From Anaerolineales bacterium (GTDB lineage Bacteria > Chloroflexota > Anaerolineae > Anaerolineales > UBA4823), in NCBI GenBank assembly GCA_014859065.1, contig JACUUU010000006.1, positions 1-33,943 of the forward strand: 33,943 nt of DNA, read 5' to 3'. Position 1 is the stretch's first letter, and every line of letters begins with the position of its first letter. Below the pieces are notes generated by a model. It was not told the DNA's origin, made no database searches, and was given only the letters and a program-made list of their open reading frames with translations. Positions 1 through 8,507 of this stretch are shown here, in pieces. A program made the position numbers and the translations under genes.

Positions 1-33
1 ATAGAAATCTCTCAATATTATAAAATTTTTGGC

Positions 34-429
34 TCATTCAACGAGGTCATCACTAGCTTCGCCCAATCCATAAACACCTGCTTTCAGCACTTTTAACGAA
101 AGTAATGCGCATTTCAAGCGAACTGGACCAAGTTCAATCCCTAACAAATCAAGAATATCTTCTTTTGTTAGCTTCTTGATTTCATCCAAATGCTTACCGA
201 TGACCTCTTCAAGCAACAAATCTGCTGAGGCTTGAGATATTGCACAACCTTGCCCGCTGAACGCTGCTTCAACCACCTTTTCTTGTCCATCAATGCGAAG
301 ATCTATGCGTATATGGTCTCCACACAGAGGGTTGTCATCTTCAAAGCTGATGTCATGCGGATCCAGCTCTCCACGGTAGTGCGGCTGTTGAAATCGATCC
401 AAAATAAGTTCTCGATATAAATCATCCAT
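34..429 (-). CDS. sufU: SufU/IscU-like Fe-S cluster assembly scaffold or sulfur-transfer protein
   Basis: 131 aa; three conserved Cys contexts (NPLCGD, GQGCAIS, RLKCALL); last gene of a suf operon. Confidence 0.93.
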   Translation of the reverse strand: MDDLYRELILDRFQQPHYRGELDPHDISFEDDNPLCGDHIRIDLRIDGQEKVVEAAFSGQGCAISQASADLLLEEVIGKHLDEIKKLTKEDILDLLGIELGPVRLKCALLSLKVLKAGVYGLGEASDDLVE

Positions 430-489
430 ATTGATTGTTCAGTGAATAAATTTATGATTTATTAAGTCGCGGCAATGTCCTAATCGTTT

Positions 490-1740
490 CTAAGATTTGA
501 ACAGCGTCTTAACTTTATAGATTCCATCAACCAATCGGTCAACTTCATCTATTTTGTTATAAAGGTAAAAACTCGCTCTCACAGTAGCTGGGACCTGAAA
601 TTTTTCATGCAAAGGCATCGCACAATGATGGCCAGCTCTAACAGCAATACCATCTCGATCTAGAACTTGAGATACATCATGAGCATGCACACCTTGTAAA
701 ATAAATGATGCCACACCACATTTATGAGCTGCTGGGCGTCCAAAAACAGCTATACCTGGAATCTCTTCCAACCTTTCAAGCGCATAATGAATAATTTCCT
801 TCTCGTGAGCTGTAATTGCTTCCATACTGATGTTCTGTAAATACGCAACTGCAGCACTTAATCCTATAGCTTCACCAATCGCAGGTGTTCCAGCCTCAAA
901 TTTATGCGGAATCTCATTTGGCACAAAACTACGCAGCTTTACTCGTTTGATCATGTCACCCCCTCCCAGGAATGGGGGGATTGACTCTAAGATCGATTTG
1001 CGACCATAAAGGACTCCGATCCCAGTTGGTCCACACATTTTATGCCCTGAAAATGCCATAAAATCAACATCAAGATCTTGCACATCGACTTTGTAATGTG
1101 GCACTGATTGGGCAGCGTCAAGCATTGTGATCGCGCCAACATCGTGAGCCATTTTGATGATATCTTTCGCCGGGTTGATTGTTCCTAATACATTTGAAAC
1201 ATGCGTAAATGCCACTAATTTCGGCGTTAAGGATAGTAATCGCTGGTATTCATCTAAATCCAGTAATCCATCTGGTGTAACTGTAATGAACTCCAACTTT
1301 AAATCAAACTCAGTAGCTAACATTTGCCAGGGAACGAGATTTGAATGGTGTTCCATCTCAGTCAAGATAACGACATCACCCCTATGTAAGTTCGTCCTTC
1401 CCCATGTTTGGGCAACCAAATTTATGGACTCAGTTGTATTCCGGGTGAATATCACCTGCCGCGGCGTTTGTGCACCCAGGAAATTTGCAATGTTAGCCCT
1501 GGCAAGTTCGTACTGAGCGGTTGCCTCTTCCGCTAAAGTATGGATGCCTCGATGTATGTTAGCATTTGATTGACTATAATACCTGGTTACTGCTTCAATT
1601 ACCTGGCGCGGTTTTTGTGAAGTTGCCGTAGAATCTAAATACACCAACGGTACACCAGGTCGTACTTCGCGCGCTAATATTGGGAAGTCTTGCCGCACAA
1701 GGTCTACATTATATGTAATCGCTGGGACTGTCGCGCTCAT
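490..1740 (-). CDS. sufS: Cysteine desulfurase, SufS type
   Basis: ORF 490..1845; the start is better placed at ATG 1740 (MSATVPAITYNVDLVRQDFPIL), directly after the stop of the upstream ORF. PLP-Lys motif SGHKMCGPTG and catalytic Cys RAGHHCAMPLH. Confidence 0.93.
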   Translation of the reverse strand: MSATVPAITYNVDLVRQDFPILAREVRPGVPLVYLDSTATSQKPRQVIEAVTRYYSQSNANIHRGIHTLAEEATAQYELARANIANFLGAQTPRQVIFTRNTTESINLVAQTWGRTNLHRGDVVILTEMEHHSNLVPWQMLATEFDLKLEFITVTPDGLLDLDEYQRLLSLTPKLVAFTHVSNVLGTINPAKDIIKMAHDVGAITMLDAAQSVPHYKVDVQDLDVDFMAFSGHKMCGPTGIGVLYGRKSILESIPPFLGGGDMIKRVKLRSFVPNEIPHKFEAGTPAIGEAIGLSAAVAYLQNISMEAITAHEKEIIHYALERLEEIPGIAVFGRPAAHKCGVASFILQGVHAHDVSQVLDRDGIAVRAGHHCAMPLHEKFQVPATVRASFYLYNKIDEVDRLVDGIYKVKTLFKS

Positions 1741-1741
1741 T

Positions 1742-2047
1742 TTAGCGGACCTTAGGTCGTGTCTTTCTTCTTTTCCGTACTGGATGGCGAATATTCGATG
1801 AATTCTTTGGCACCCATAATACATGATCTGGCACCATCCATCCATCGGTTAGGTACACGTTTTTTTGGAATTGCACTGCAATCATTTTCGGATCGACTTG
1901 TGCAACAGTGCCAGTCAGCCAATCCCGAATCCTCTCTCCCTCTTCATTCTCGTGATCGCAATATACTTCTACCACATCTCCAACTTTGTAGACCTCATTT
2001 TGATCAGGAGCGCTTGTAAAAAAAAGATCTGTCAATTCCGCCTCCAA
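1742..2047 (-). CDS. Small uncharacterised protein in the suf operon, possible SH3/KOW-like beta-barrel
   Basis: 101 aa ORF from a TTG; an alternative TTG at 2035 has GGAGG 5 nt upstream. The stop is 1 nt from the sufS ATG, suggesting translational coupling. VGDVVEVYCDHE...GTVAQVDPKMIAVQF resembles a small beta-barrel. Confidence 0.7.
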   Translation of the reverse strand: MEAELTDLFFTSAPDQNEVYKVGDVVEVYCDHENEEGERIRDWLTGTVAQVDPKMIAVQFQKNVYLTDGWMVPDHVLWVPKNSSNIRHPVRKRRKTRPKVR

Positions 2048-2061
2048 TTTCGCTTAGATCT

Positions 2062-2090
2062 AATATAAACTGATTTGTTAAAATTATCAA
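2062..2090 (-). promoter_or_regulatory. Putative internal suf promoter, TTGATA-N17-TATATT
   Basis: On the minus strand: -35 TTGATA (2090..2085), 17 bp spacer, -10 TATATT (2067..2062), in the 124 bp gap between sufD and the small ORF. Confidence 0.5.
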
Positions 2091-2171
2091 GAATCATTGA
2101 TCCTCCCATCCAATGATCCTCGTTTCTCAATTTAAATCATCTAAACCATTGCACCTTATAACTAATCTAAA

Positions 2172-3533
2172 TCATCCTTGTAGTTTCCTTGAGATCGCTC
2201 CTTCTAACCGGGAGCGGACTCCTTCCAAAGGTATCCTTTGCATAATGGGATCAAAAAACCCTTCGACGATTAAACGAACAGATTCCTGGTAGGGGATACC
2301 CCGGCTCCTCAAGTAAAAAATTTCATTTGGATCAATTTTACCAACAGTGGCACCATGAGTACAGCGGACATCATCAGCCATTATTTCCAATCCAGGAATA
2401 GAATCGGCACGAGCTTTTGGACTAAGCACTAAATTCCGGTTCGCTTGATATCCATCGGTTTTTTGAGCTCCCGGAGCTACATAGATCATTCCCTGCCATA
2501 CAGAACGGCTGTTACCTTTCAATGCTCCTTTGAACAATAGATCACTAGTTGTGCTTTCTGCAAAATGATTTTGCTGTGTGTCATGATCCAGGTGCTGCCG
2601 GCCGTCGGAAAAGTAAAAACCAGACATGCGCCCATTCGCGCCCTCCCCGATTAAATCTAAATCGGAAAAATTCTTTGTCAACCTACTTCCAACTGCGCCG
2701 AAGATCCAATCCAAATTACCATTTGCACCTACCCGTGCACGTTCATGACTGAAATTCCATACACGCTCACCCCATGATTGAAGCTCGACAAACCGCAAAT
2801 TTGCCCCTGCCCCAACGTGAATCTCAACAACACCTGAATGTAACGTTTGACCACCAGACTCGGACGATGAGGCTGCTTCATGTAAATAAGTAAGGGAGGC
2901 ACCATCCTCCAGCCATACCATCACGTGTGAGAAATGCGCTAAGTCAGTCCCAGGACCCCAAAGAATGCTGTGAAGAGGCATCTCGACCTGTAAACCTTTT
3001 GGAATGTAAACCAAAACACCATTTTGAGATAAAGCAGAAGCTAAAGCAGCAAATTTGCCCTCATCATATTTTACTGTCTGGCCAATGATATGGGCAAGAA
3101 TTTCCGAGTATTCACGTTCAGCTGTTCTGAGGTCTGTGAAAACAACCCCTTCGGCAGAAAGATCTTCATTCAGATTAACCTCGACCCCTCCAGGCACCAT
3201 AACAATTTGACCACCATACTTATCACCTGCCAGTGGGTCAAGCAAACCTTTTGGTACTGGTGGGAGATTCTTTAAATCATCCGACAGAGGAATTCTGAAT
3301 GTGTGTGCGTCCAGTCCTCTCAGATCAGTGCGTCGCCATGGTTCATCAGATGGATTAGGCATTGGGAGGGATTCATATGATTCCCAGGCGCGCTTTCGGT
3401 ATTCTCTTAAATAAGAAGGGCTCCTATCATCTCCTTTAATACCCGGGATCATTTCTCGGGTAAATTGAAATTCTCTTGCAATCTTCCGCCCTGCATTACG
3501 CTGTTTCGTTGTAACAACAATCCGTTCTTTCAT
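2172..3533 (-). CDS. sufD: Fe-S cluster assembly protein SufD
   Basis: 453 aa SufB/SufD family; C-terminal CTHGATVGKIDPNEIFYLRSRGIP. Confidence 0.93.
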   Translation of the reverse strand: MKERIVVTTKQRNAGRKIAREFQFTREMIPGIKGDDRSPSYLREYRKRAWESYESLPMPNPSDEPWRRTDLRGLDAHTFRIPLSDDLKNLPPVPKGLLDPLAGDKYGGQIVMVPGGVEVNLNEDLSAEGVVFTDLRTAEREYSEILAHIIGQTVKYDEGKFAALASALSQNGVLVYIPKGLQVEMPLHSILWGPGTDLAHFSHVMVWLEDGASLTYLHEAASSSESGGQTLHSGVVEIHVGAGANLRFVELQSWGERVWNFSHERARVGANGNLDWIFGAVGSRLTKNFSDLDLIGEGANGRMSGFYFSDGRQHLDHDTQQNHFAESTTSDLLFKGALKGNSRSVWQGMIYVAPGAQKTDGYQANRNLVLSPKARADSIPGLEIMADDVRCTHGATVGKIDPNEIFYLRSRGIPYQESVRLIVEGFFDPIMQRIPLEGVRSRLEGAISRKLQG

Positions 3534-3551
3534 ATTATATTCTGTACCATC

Positions 3552-4958
3552 CTACCCAATTGAACCTTCCATCTGAAGTTGTATGAGCCGGTTCATCTCT
3601 ATCGCATATTCCATGGGCAACTCCTTCACTAATGGTTCGATGAATCCAGACACAATCATGTTGAGGGCGTCTTCTTCATTCAAACCGCGACTCATCAAGT
3701 AAAAAAGTTGTTCCTCTCCAATCTTCGACACTGAAGCCTCATGCCCTATCGACACATCCTCATCATCGATCTCAATATATGGATAGGTGTCCGATCGAGA
3801 ATTAGGATCCAACAGAAGCGCATCGCAAACCACATTGGATCGGGAGTTGCTTGCCCCTTTATGAACCTTCAATAACCCCCGATAAGAAGCTCTCCCATTA
3901 TTCATGCTGATTGATTTGGATGTTATCTTACTGCTTGTGTCTGGAGCTACATGGATGACTTTTCCACCGGTATCCTGGTGCTGCCCAGTCGTAGCAAAAG
4001 CCATTGACAAAATCTCGCCATGCGCACCTTGACCAACCAGATAGCAGGATGGATATTTCATGGTCAGTTTCGAGCCCAAATTAGCATCGACCCACTCCAT
4101 GGAAGCATTTTCGTTGACAATCGCTCTCTGGGTGACCAAGTTGTACATATTATTGGACCAGTTTTGGATGGTTGTGTAGCGCATCCGCGCGCCTTTTTTC
4201 ACTACAATCTCGATCACTCCACTGTGAAAAGAATCGGTAGTATAAATAGGAGCAGTACATCCCTCCACATAATGTGCCTGAGAGCCTTCATCCGCAATAA
4301 TCAAAGTCCGTTCGAATTGACCTGCATCTGCTGTATTCATGCGGAAATAAGCCTGGAGAGGTAATTCCACATTGACGCCAGGGGGAATGTACACGAACGA
4401 ACCACCAGACCAAACCGCGCTGTTTAAGGCAGCAAATTTATTATCTTCTATGGGTATTACAGTGCCAAAATATTGCCGGAATAGGTCAGGGTGTTCCCTC
4501 AAGCCATCTTCAATGCTCTTAAATATCACCCCGGATTTGCTCAGTCGCTCGTGAATGCTGTGGTAAACCATCTCTGATTCGTACTGAGCGCCGACACCAG
4601 CCAGGAACTTTCGCTCTGCTTCTGGAATGCCTAGTTTTTCAAAAGTATTTTTTATCGTCTCAGGTACATCATCCCAGGAACGACTTTCCTTCTCTGTTGG
4701 TTTTGTATAGAAGAAAATTTCATCTAAGTTTAGACCAGACAGATCACCACCCCACTGAGGCATAGGCCTTTTGAGAAAGTGATCGAGAGCTTTCAAGCGG
4801 AATTCAAGCATCCACTCCGGCTCATTTTTCATCCTCGAAATTTCTGTAACTACTTCGCGATCAAGACCTTTGCGCGTCTTAAAAACATAGGTGTCGGGAT
4901 CACGAAAGCCATATTTATATTCACCAATACCTTCCAATATTTTTGCATCAGAACTCAT
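3552..4958 (-). CDS. sufB: Fe-S cluster assembly protein SufB
   Basis: ORF 3552..5003; start at ATG 4958 preceded by [23 protein letters not shown] and [23 protein letters not shown]. Confidence 0.95.
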   Translation of the reverse strand: MSSDAKILEGIGEYKYGFRDPDTYVFKTRKGLDREVVTEISRMKNEPEWMLEFRLKALDHFLKRPMPQWGGDLSGLNLDEIFFYTKPTEKESRSWDDVPETIKNTFEKLGIPEAERKFLAGVGAQYESEMVYHSIHERLSKSGVIFKSIEDGLREHPDLFRQYFGTVIPIEDNKFAALNSAVWSGGSFVYIPPGVNVELPLQAYFRMNTADAGQFERTLIIADEGSQAHYVEGCTAPIYTTDSFHSGVIEIVVKKGARMRYTTIQNWSNNMYNLVTQRAIVNENASMEWVDANLGSKLTMKYPSCYLVGQGAHGEILSMAFATTGQHQDTGGKVIHVAPDTSSKITSKSISMNNGRASYRGLLKVHKGASNSRSNVVCDALLLDPNSRSDTYPYIEIDDEDVSIGHEASVSKIGEEQLFYLMSRGLNEEDALNMIVSGFIEPLVKELPMEYAIEMNRLIQLQMEGSIG

Positions 4959-5013
4959 ATTACCTCCAAATTCATAGCTTCCCATCAATTCGTCGATACA
5001 CAATTAATTATTT

Positions 5014-5784
5014 TCAAGCCATTGTCTCGCTCTTCTGACGCAGCCAGTCGTACCCGTGTTCTTCTAAATGTAAAGCTAAATCTGGCCCTCCCGATTCAAC
5101 GATTTTGCCATCCATCATGATATGAACAAAATCAGGTTTTATATAATTCAATATTCTCTGGTAATGGGTAATAACCAACACACCTAAGTCAGTGCTCTGC
5201 AATGAGTTAATCCCGTCTGAAACGATGCGAAGGGCATCGATGTCTAAACCAGAGTCTGTTTCATCCAAAATGGCAATCTCAGGTTCAAGTGCAGCTAATT
5301 GGAGGATCTCAGCCCGTTTCTTTTCCCCACCAGAAAAGCCTTCATTAAGATAGCGGCCAGCAAATGAGTGATCCATTTTCAGGTTATCCATCTTCTCTTT
5401 CAACATCCGCCGAAATTCAGGGATAGGAATACCTTTATCTTCATCATTGCTTGCTTTCCGTTTAGCATTGATGGCTGTTCTTAAGAAATTGGCGACTGTT
5501 ACACCTGGAATGGCAACTGGATATTGAAATGCAAGGAAGATGCCCAAATTTGCGCGTTCATCTGGCTCCAAATCAAGGACATTCTGACCTTTGAAAACCA
5601 CCTCTCCATCAGTGACCTTGTAGTTGGGGTGGCCCATCAACACATAAGCTAATGTTGACTTTCCTGTGCCATTTGGCCCCATCAAGGCATGAACCTCCCC
5701 TTTTCTGATTTTCAGATCCAAGCCACGGATAATCTCCTGGTCATTAATTGTTGCGTGCAAATTGCGAATTACTAACTCAGACAT
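5014..5784 (-). CDS. sufC: Fe-S cluster assembly ATPase SufC
   Basis: 256 aa ABC ATPase; Walker A GPNGTGKST, signature FSGGEKKRAEI, Walker B IAILDETDSGLD. Confidence 0.96.
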   Translation of the reverse strand: MSELVIRNLHATINDQEIIRGLDLKIRKGEVHALMGPNGTGKSTLAYVLMGHPNYKVTDGEVVFKGQNVLDLEPDERANLGIFLAFQYPVAIPGVTVANFLRTAINAKRKASNDEDKGIPIPEFRRMLKEKMDNLKMDHSFAGRYLNEGFSGGEKKRAEILQLAALEPEIAILDETDSGLDIDALRIVSDGINSLQSTDLGVLVITHYQRILNYIKPDFVHIMMDGKIVESGGPDLALHLEEHGYDWLRQKSETMA

Positions 5785-5870
5785 TTATAAATTTAACTCC
5801 TTAGATTGGTTGCAATCATAACGATTGAATTGTCAATCGATAATAAGTTGATTTTGATTTACCTGATGCA

Positions 5871-5899
5871 ATTATAGCAGGACGCCTTTATTAAGTCAA
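5871..5899 (-). promoter_or_regulatory. Putative sufC operon promoter, TTGACT-N17-TATAAT
   Basis: Minus strand: -35 TTGACT at 5899..5894, 17 bp spacer, -10 TATAAT at 5876..5871. Confidence 0.75.
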
Positions 5900-5925
5900 T
5901 ATTTAGGATAATTATCTAATATATT
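5895..5925. repeat. suf intergenic repeat copy 1 (putative operator)
   Basis: GTCAATATTTAGGATAATTATCTAATATATT; near-palindromic around GATAATTATC; overlaps the -35 of the suf operon promoter. Confidence 0.6.
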
Positions 5926-5979
5926 TTATCTTCCCCAAATTTTTTACACAATCTAATTTTAGCAAAGATTTATTGATCA

Positions 5980-6013
5980 GTCAATAATATTTACGATATT
6001 TATCTAATATATT
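5980..6013. repeat. suf intergenic repeat copy 2 (putative operator)
   Basis: GTCAATAATATTTACGATATTTATCTAATATATT; same sequence as copy 1 except a 3-nt indel and a few substitutions; overlaps the -35 of the sufR promoter. Confidence 0.6.
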
Positions 6014-6040
6014 GACAGAATAATTTGCCTATGTTACACT
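6012..6040 (+). promoter_or_regulatory. Putative sufR promoter, TTGACA-N17-TACACT
   Basis: TTGACA 6012..6017, 17 bp spacer, TACACT 6035..6040. Confidence 0.7.
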
Positions 6041-6118
6041 AACTTTACCTTTATTAGCAGAGTTCGGTTGAGAATGAACATGATTGTTTCTCTCAACTAC
6101 AACCACATGTAATAAATT

Positions 6119-6796
6119 GTGAGCGACATAATGTTAAACGGTACTTCTCCTACAACCCGAGAAAGAATACTTCTTAACTTGTTACGTCAACGGCAATGTA
6201 CCATTAATGAACTAGCAAAAGCGGTCGAGATCAATCCAATCTCTGTGCGCCACCACATAACGCGCCTTGAAGCAGATGGGCTGGTTGTATCTGAAGAACA
6301 ACGCCATGGGGTGGGTAGACCCCGGAAAGTTTATTTACTTTCAGAAGCTGGTCTCGAACACTTTCCGACTCGTTACTTGCGGCTAACAATCCGTCTCCTT
6401 CAGCAGCTAAAGGACCATATGCCTACCGAGTTGGTCAGCAAGTTATTTACAGATATGGCCAACGACATTGCGGAGGATTACGCTAAGTCAATGCCCGGAA
6501 TTAATTTGTCCCTTGAACAGCGTTTAGAGCTAGTTAAAGACGTTTTGATTAATGAAGGTTTCAATGTTGAGTGGGAACTAAAAGACGATAGATATCACAT
6601 ACGCGAGATAAGCTGTCCATATCTTCACATTGGACAGAATCATCCAGAGGTCTGTCGGGTTGACCAAACACTTATCTCTTCATTGCTGAATGTACCAGTA
6701 GAAAAAATCCAATGTATATTAGATGGTGACTCTCACTGTACGTATGTAATCCCAAATGAGGAACGTGAATTGATCCAAACGGAGAACTCCACATGA
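6119..6796 (+). CDS. sufR: SufR-like winged-helix transcriptional regulator with a C-terminal Cys cluster
   Basis: 225 aa; N-terminal HTH (TINELAKAVEINPISVRHHITRLEADGLV, GRPRKVY); C-terminal Cys residues spaced Cx12Cx19Cx7C; divergent from sufCBD. GTG start, alternative ATG at 6131. Confidence 0.8.
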   Translation: MSDIMLNGTSPTTRERILLNLLRQRQCTINELAKAVEINPISVRHHITRLEADGLVVSEEQRHGVGRPRKVYLLSEAGLEHFPTRYLRLTIRLLQQLKDHMPTELVSKLFTDMANDIAEDYAKSMPGINLSLEQRLELVKDVLINEGFNVEWELKDDRYHIREISCPYLHIGQNHPEVCRVDQTLISSLLNVPVEKIQCILDGDSHCTYVIPNEERELIQTENST

Positions 6797-7134
6797 GTGA
6801 CAACGGACAACATGTTATTTGGCAAGCTGATAGTACCAATCCGCATCTCGCTGAAAGCACACGTGAAGCGCTTCGGCAAGTCATCGATCCAGAAATAGGT
6901 TTAAATGTCATCGAATTAGGTTTAATTCGTGATTTAATCATCGAAGAAGAAAGCGCTCATCTAGTAATGATAATGACCACACCATTTTGTCCGTATGCGC
7001 CAGCGTTATTAGAGATGAGTAGGCAACGCGCCGAAGAAGCTCTTGGACGTCCCACAACAATTGAAATTGGCGCCGAGATGTGGGAGCCAACAATGATGGA
7101 AGAAGGTGCCGGTGGCGATTGGGGATTATTCTAA
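6793..7134 (+). CDS. SufT/DUF59 (MIP18/PaaD-like) Fe-S assembly protein
   Basis: 113 aa; VIDPEIGLNVIELGLIRDL and MTTPFCPYAP; ATGA overlap with the regulator gene. Confidence 0.88.
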   Translation: MSDNGQHVIWQADSTNPHLAESTREALRQVIDPEIGLNVIELGLIRDLIIEEESAHLVMIMTTPFCPYAPALLEMSRQRAEEALGRPTTIEIGAEMWEPTMMEEGAGGDWGLF

Positions 7135-7207
7135 GCTAACAAACATCGATATCAGTTACTTAAAGTAACCTATCCAAACCGATTTATTTGTGTTAAACTT
7201 CTACAGT

Positions 7208-7228
7208 AGCCACGCGCACAGCGTGGCT
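7208..7228 (+). promoter_or_regulatory. GC-rich hairpin in the rpsF 5' region
   Basis: AGCCACGC-GCACA-GCGTGGCT, perfect 8 bp stem, 68 nt upstream of the rpsF ATG, not followed by a U-tract. Confidence 0.45.
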
Positions 7229-7295
7229 TACTTTCCGCTTCTGGAGATTAACACTTAATCGATCAGGGGCAATCCCAAGGAAAGGAGGTCATCCC

Positions 7296-7580
7296 ATGCG
7301 TCCATACGAATTGGTGTTTATCGCTCATCCAGACCTGGAGGAGAATGCAATCAAAGGTCTTGTTGAACAGGTCAAAGCTTGGATCACAGAATCAGGCGGC
7401 GTAGTTAATAAAGTCGATATTTGGGGCAAGCGTAAGCTAGCATACCAGATTCGAAAACAATCTGAAGGCCAATATGTACTGCTCCATGCCGAAATGGATC
7501 CTGATGTGAGCGCTAAATTAGAACAAAATTTTCGAATTACTGAACCAATATTACGTTTTTTGATAACCACAGTAGATTAA
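7296..7580 (+). CDS. rpsF: 30S ribosomal protein S6
   Basis: 94 aa; MRPYELVFIAHPDL, WGKRKLAYQIRKQSEGQYVL; AAAGGAGG upstream. Confidence 0.97.
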   Translation: MRPYELVFIAHPDLEENAIKGLVEQVKAWITESGGVVNKVDIWGKRKLAYQIRKQSEGQYVLLHAEMDPDVSAKLEQNFRITEPILRFLITTVD

Positions 7581-7628
7581 TTAGGAACTATTTCTGAATC
7601 TAGTTATTGTCTATCATAGGAGTCTTAT

Positions 7629-8021
7629 ATGAGCCGTGGTCTGAATAAAGTCATGATAATTGGACACTTAGGGCGGGATCCTGAGATGCGCTACACACCG
7701 TCAGGTAGACCGGTTACAACCTTCAATGTGGCCACGAACCGCACCTGGAATTCATCCAATGGTGAGCGACATACAGAAACAGAATGGTTTAATATTGTCG
7801 CTTGGGGAAACTTGGCAGAAATCTGTAAACAGTATCTTTCAAAAGGACAACGAATTTACGTTGAAGGAAGACTGCAAACCCGCCATTGGGAAGACTCTGA
7901 TGGTAACAAGCACAGTTCAACTGAAATAGTAGCCAGTGAAATGATCATGCTCAGCGACCGTCAAAACTCGAACCATTCCTCCGAAGACTTTGAAGTTGAA
8001 GAGGATGAGTTTCCTTTCTAA
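7629..8021 (+). CDS. ssb: Single-stranded DNA-binding protein
   Basis: 130 aa; LNKVMIIGHLGRDPEMRYTPSGRPVTTFNVATNR and acidic C-terminus EEDEFPF. Confidence 0.97.
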   Translation: MSRGLNKVMIIGHLGRDPEMRYTPSGRPVTTFNVATNRTWNSSNGERHTETEWFNIVAWGNLAEICKQYLSKGQRIYVEGRLQTRHWEDSDGNKHSSTEIVASEMIMLSDRQNSNHSSEDFEVEEDEFPF

Positions 8022-8117
8022 CCGATTTGACTGGTCGGTTTAAAGTGAGTGTTAATTCATCAATACATGGTTGTATATGAGCAAAATCGAATAGGTATAC
8101 TCAAGGAGTAATTAATT

Positions 8118-8375
8118 GTGACCGAACAATCAACGCGAAATGGTATCCGCCGCTATTACACAAGGCCGCGCGTCTGCCAATTTTGTACAGACAAATCAAC
8201 AGTGATCGATTACAAACAAATCGATATCCTCCGACGCTATATCAGCGAAGATGGAAAAATCCGTCCACGACGGCAAACAGGCGCATGCGCAAAACATCAG
8301 AGAAACTTAGCACGAGCGATCAAACGAGCTAGGCACCTGGCTTTACTACCATATACTGGTGAAATATTGCGGTAA
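8118..8375 (+). CDS. rpsR: 30S ribosomal protein S18
   Basis: 85 aa; [29 protein letters not shown]...[31 protein letters not shown] start. Confidence 0.97.
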   Translation: MTEQSTRNGIRRYYTRPRVCQFCTDKSTVIDYKQIDILRRYISEDGKIRPRRQTGACAKHQRNLARAIKRARHLALLPYTGEILR

Positions 8376-8507
8376 GCTTTTCTGAAGCGAAGTTTTTGCG
8401 GGGCAGAGGGACGAAATTTCACAAATCGATCCACTTTGCCCCACAAGTTAAACATTCCACTATCTTTCGAAGAATTCAATCTTCTACGATAATCTTTGAG
8501 GAACTAT

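Noticed and set aside
1154-1516. ORF-track entries antisense to recognised genes (e.g. 1154..1516, 4020..4364, 12386..12679, 25105..25566).
   Set aside because: They overlap strong conserved genes in another frame and have low-complexity or implausible composition; no independent coding evidence.
6074-6112. Mini-ORF MNMIVSLNYNHM* in the sufR 5' leader as a possible leader peptide.
   Set aside because: A 12-codon ORF is expected by chance, it has no clear RBS and no Cys or other diagnostic codons; the nearby GTTGAGA/TCTCAAC stem is weak.
8398-8444. GGGGCAGAG...CTTTGCCCC imperfect hairpin after rpsR as a terminator.
   Set aside because: The loop is long (over 20 nt) and there is no U-tract after the right arm; too weak to call.
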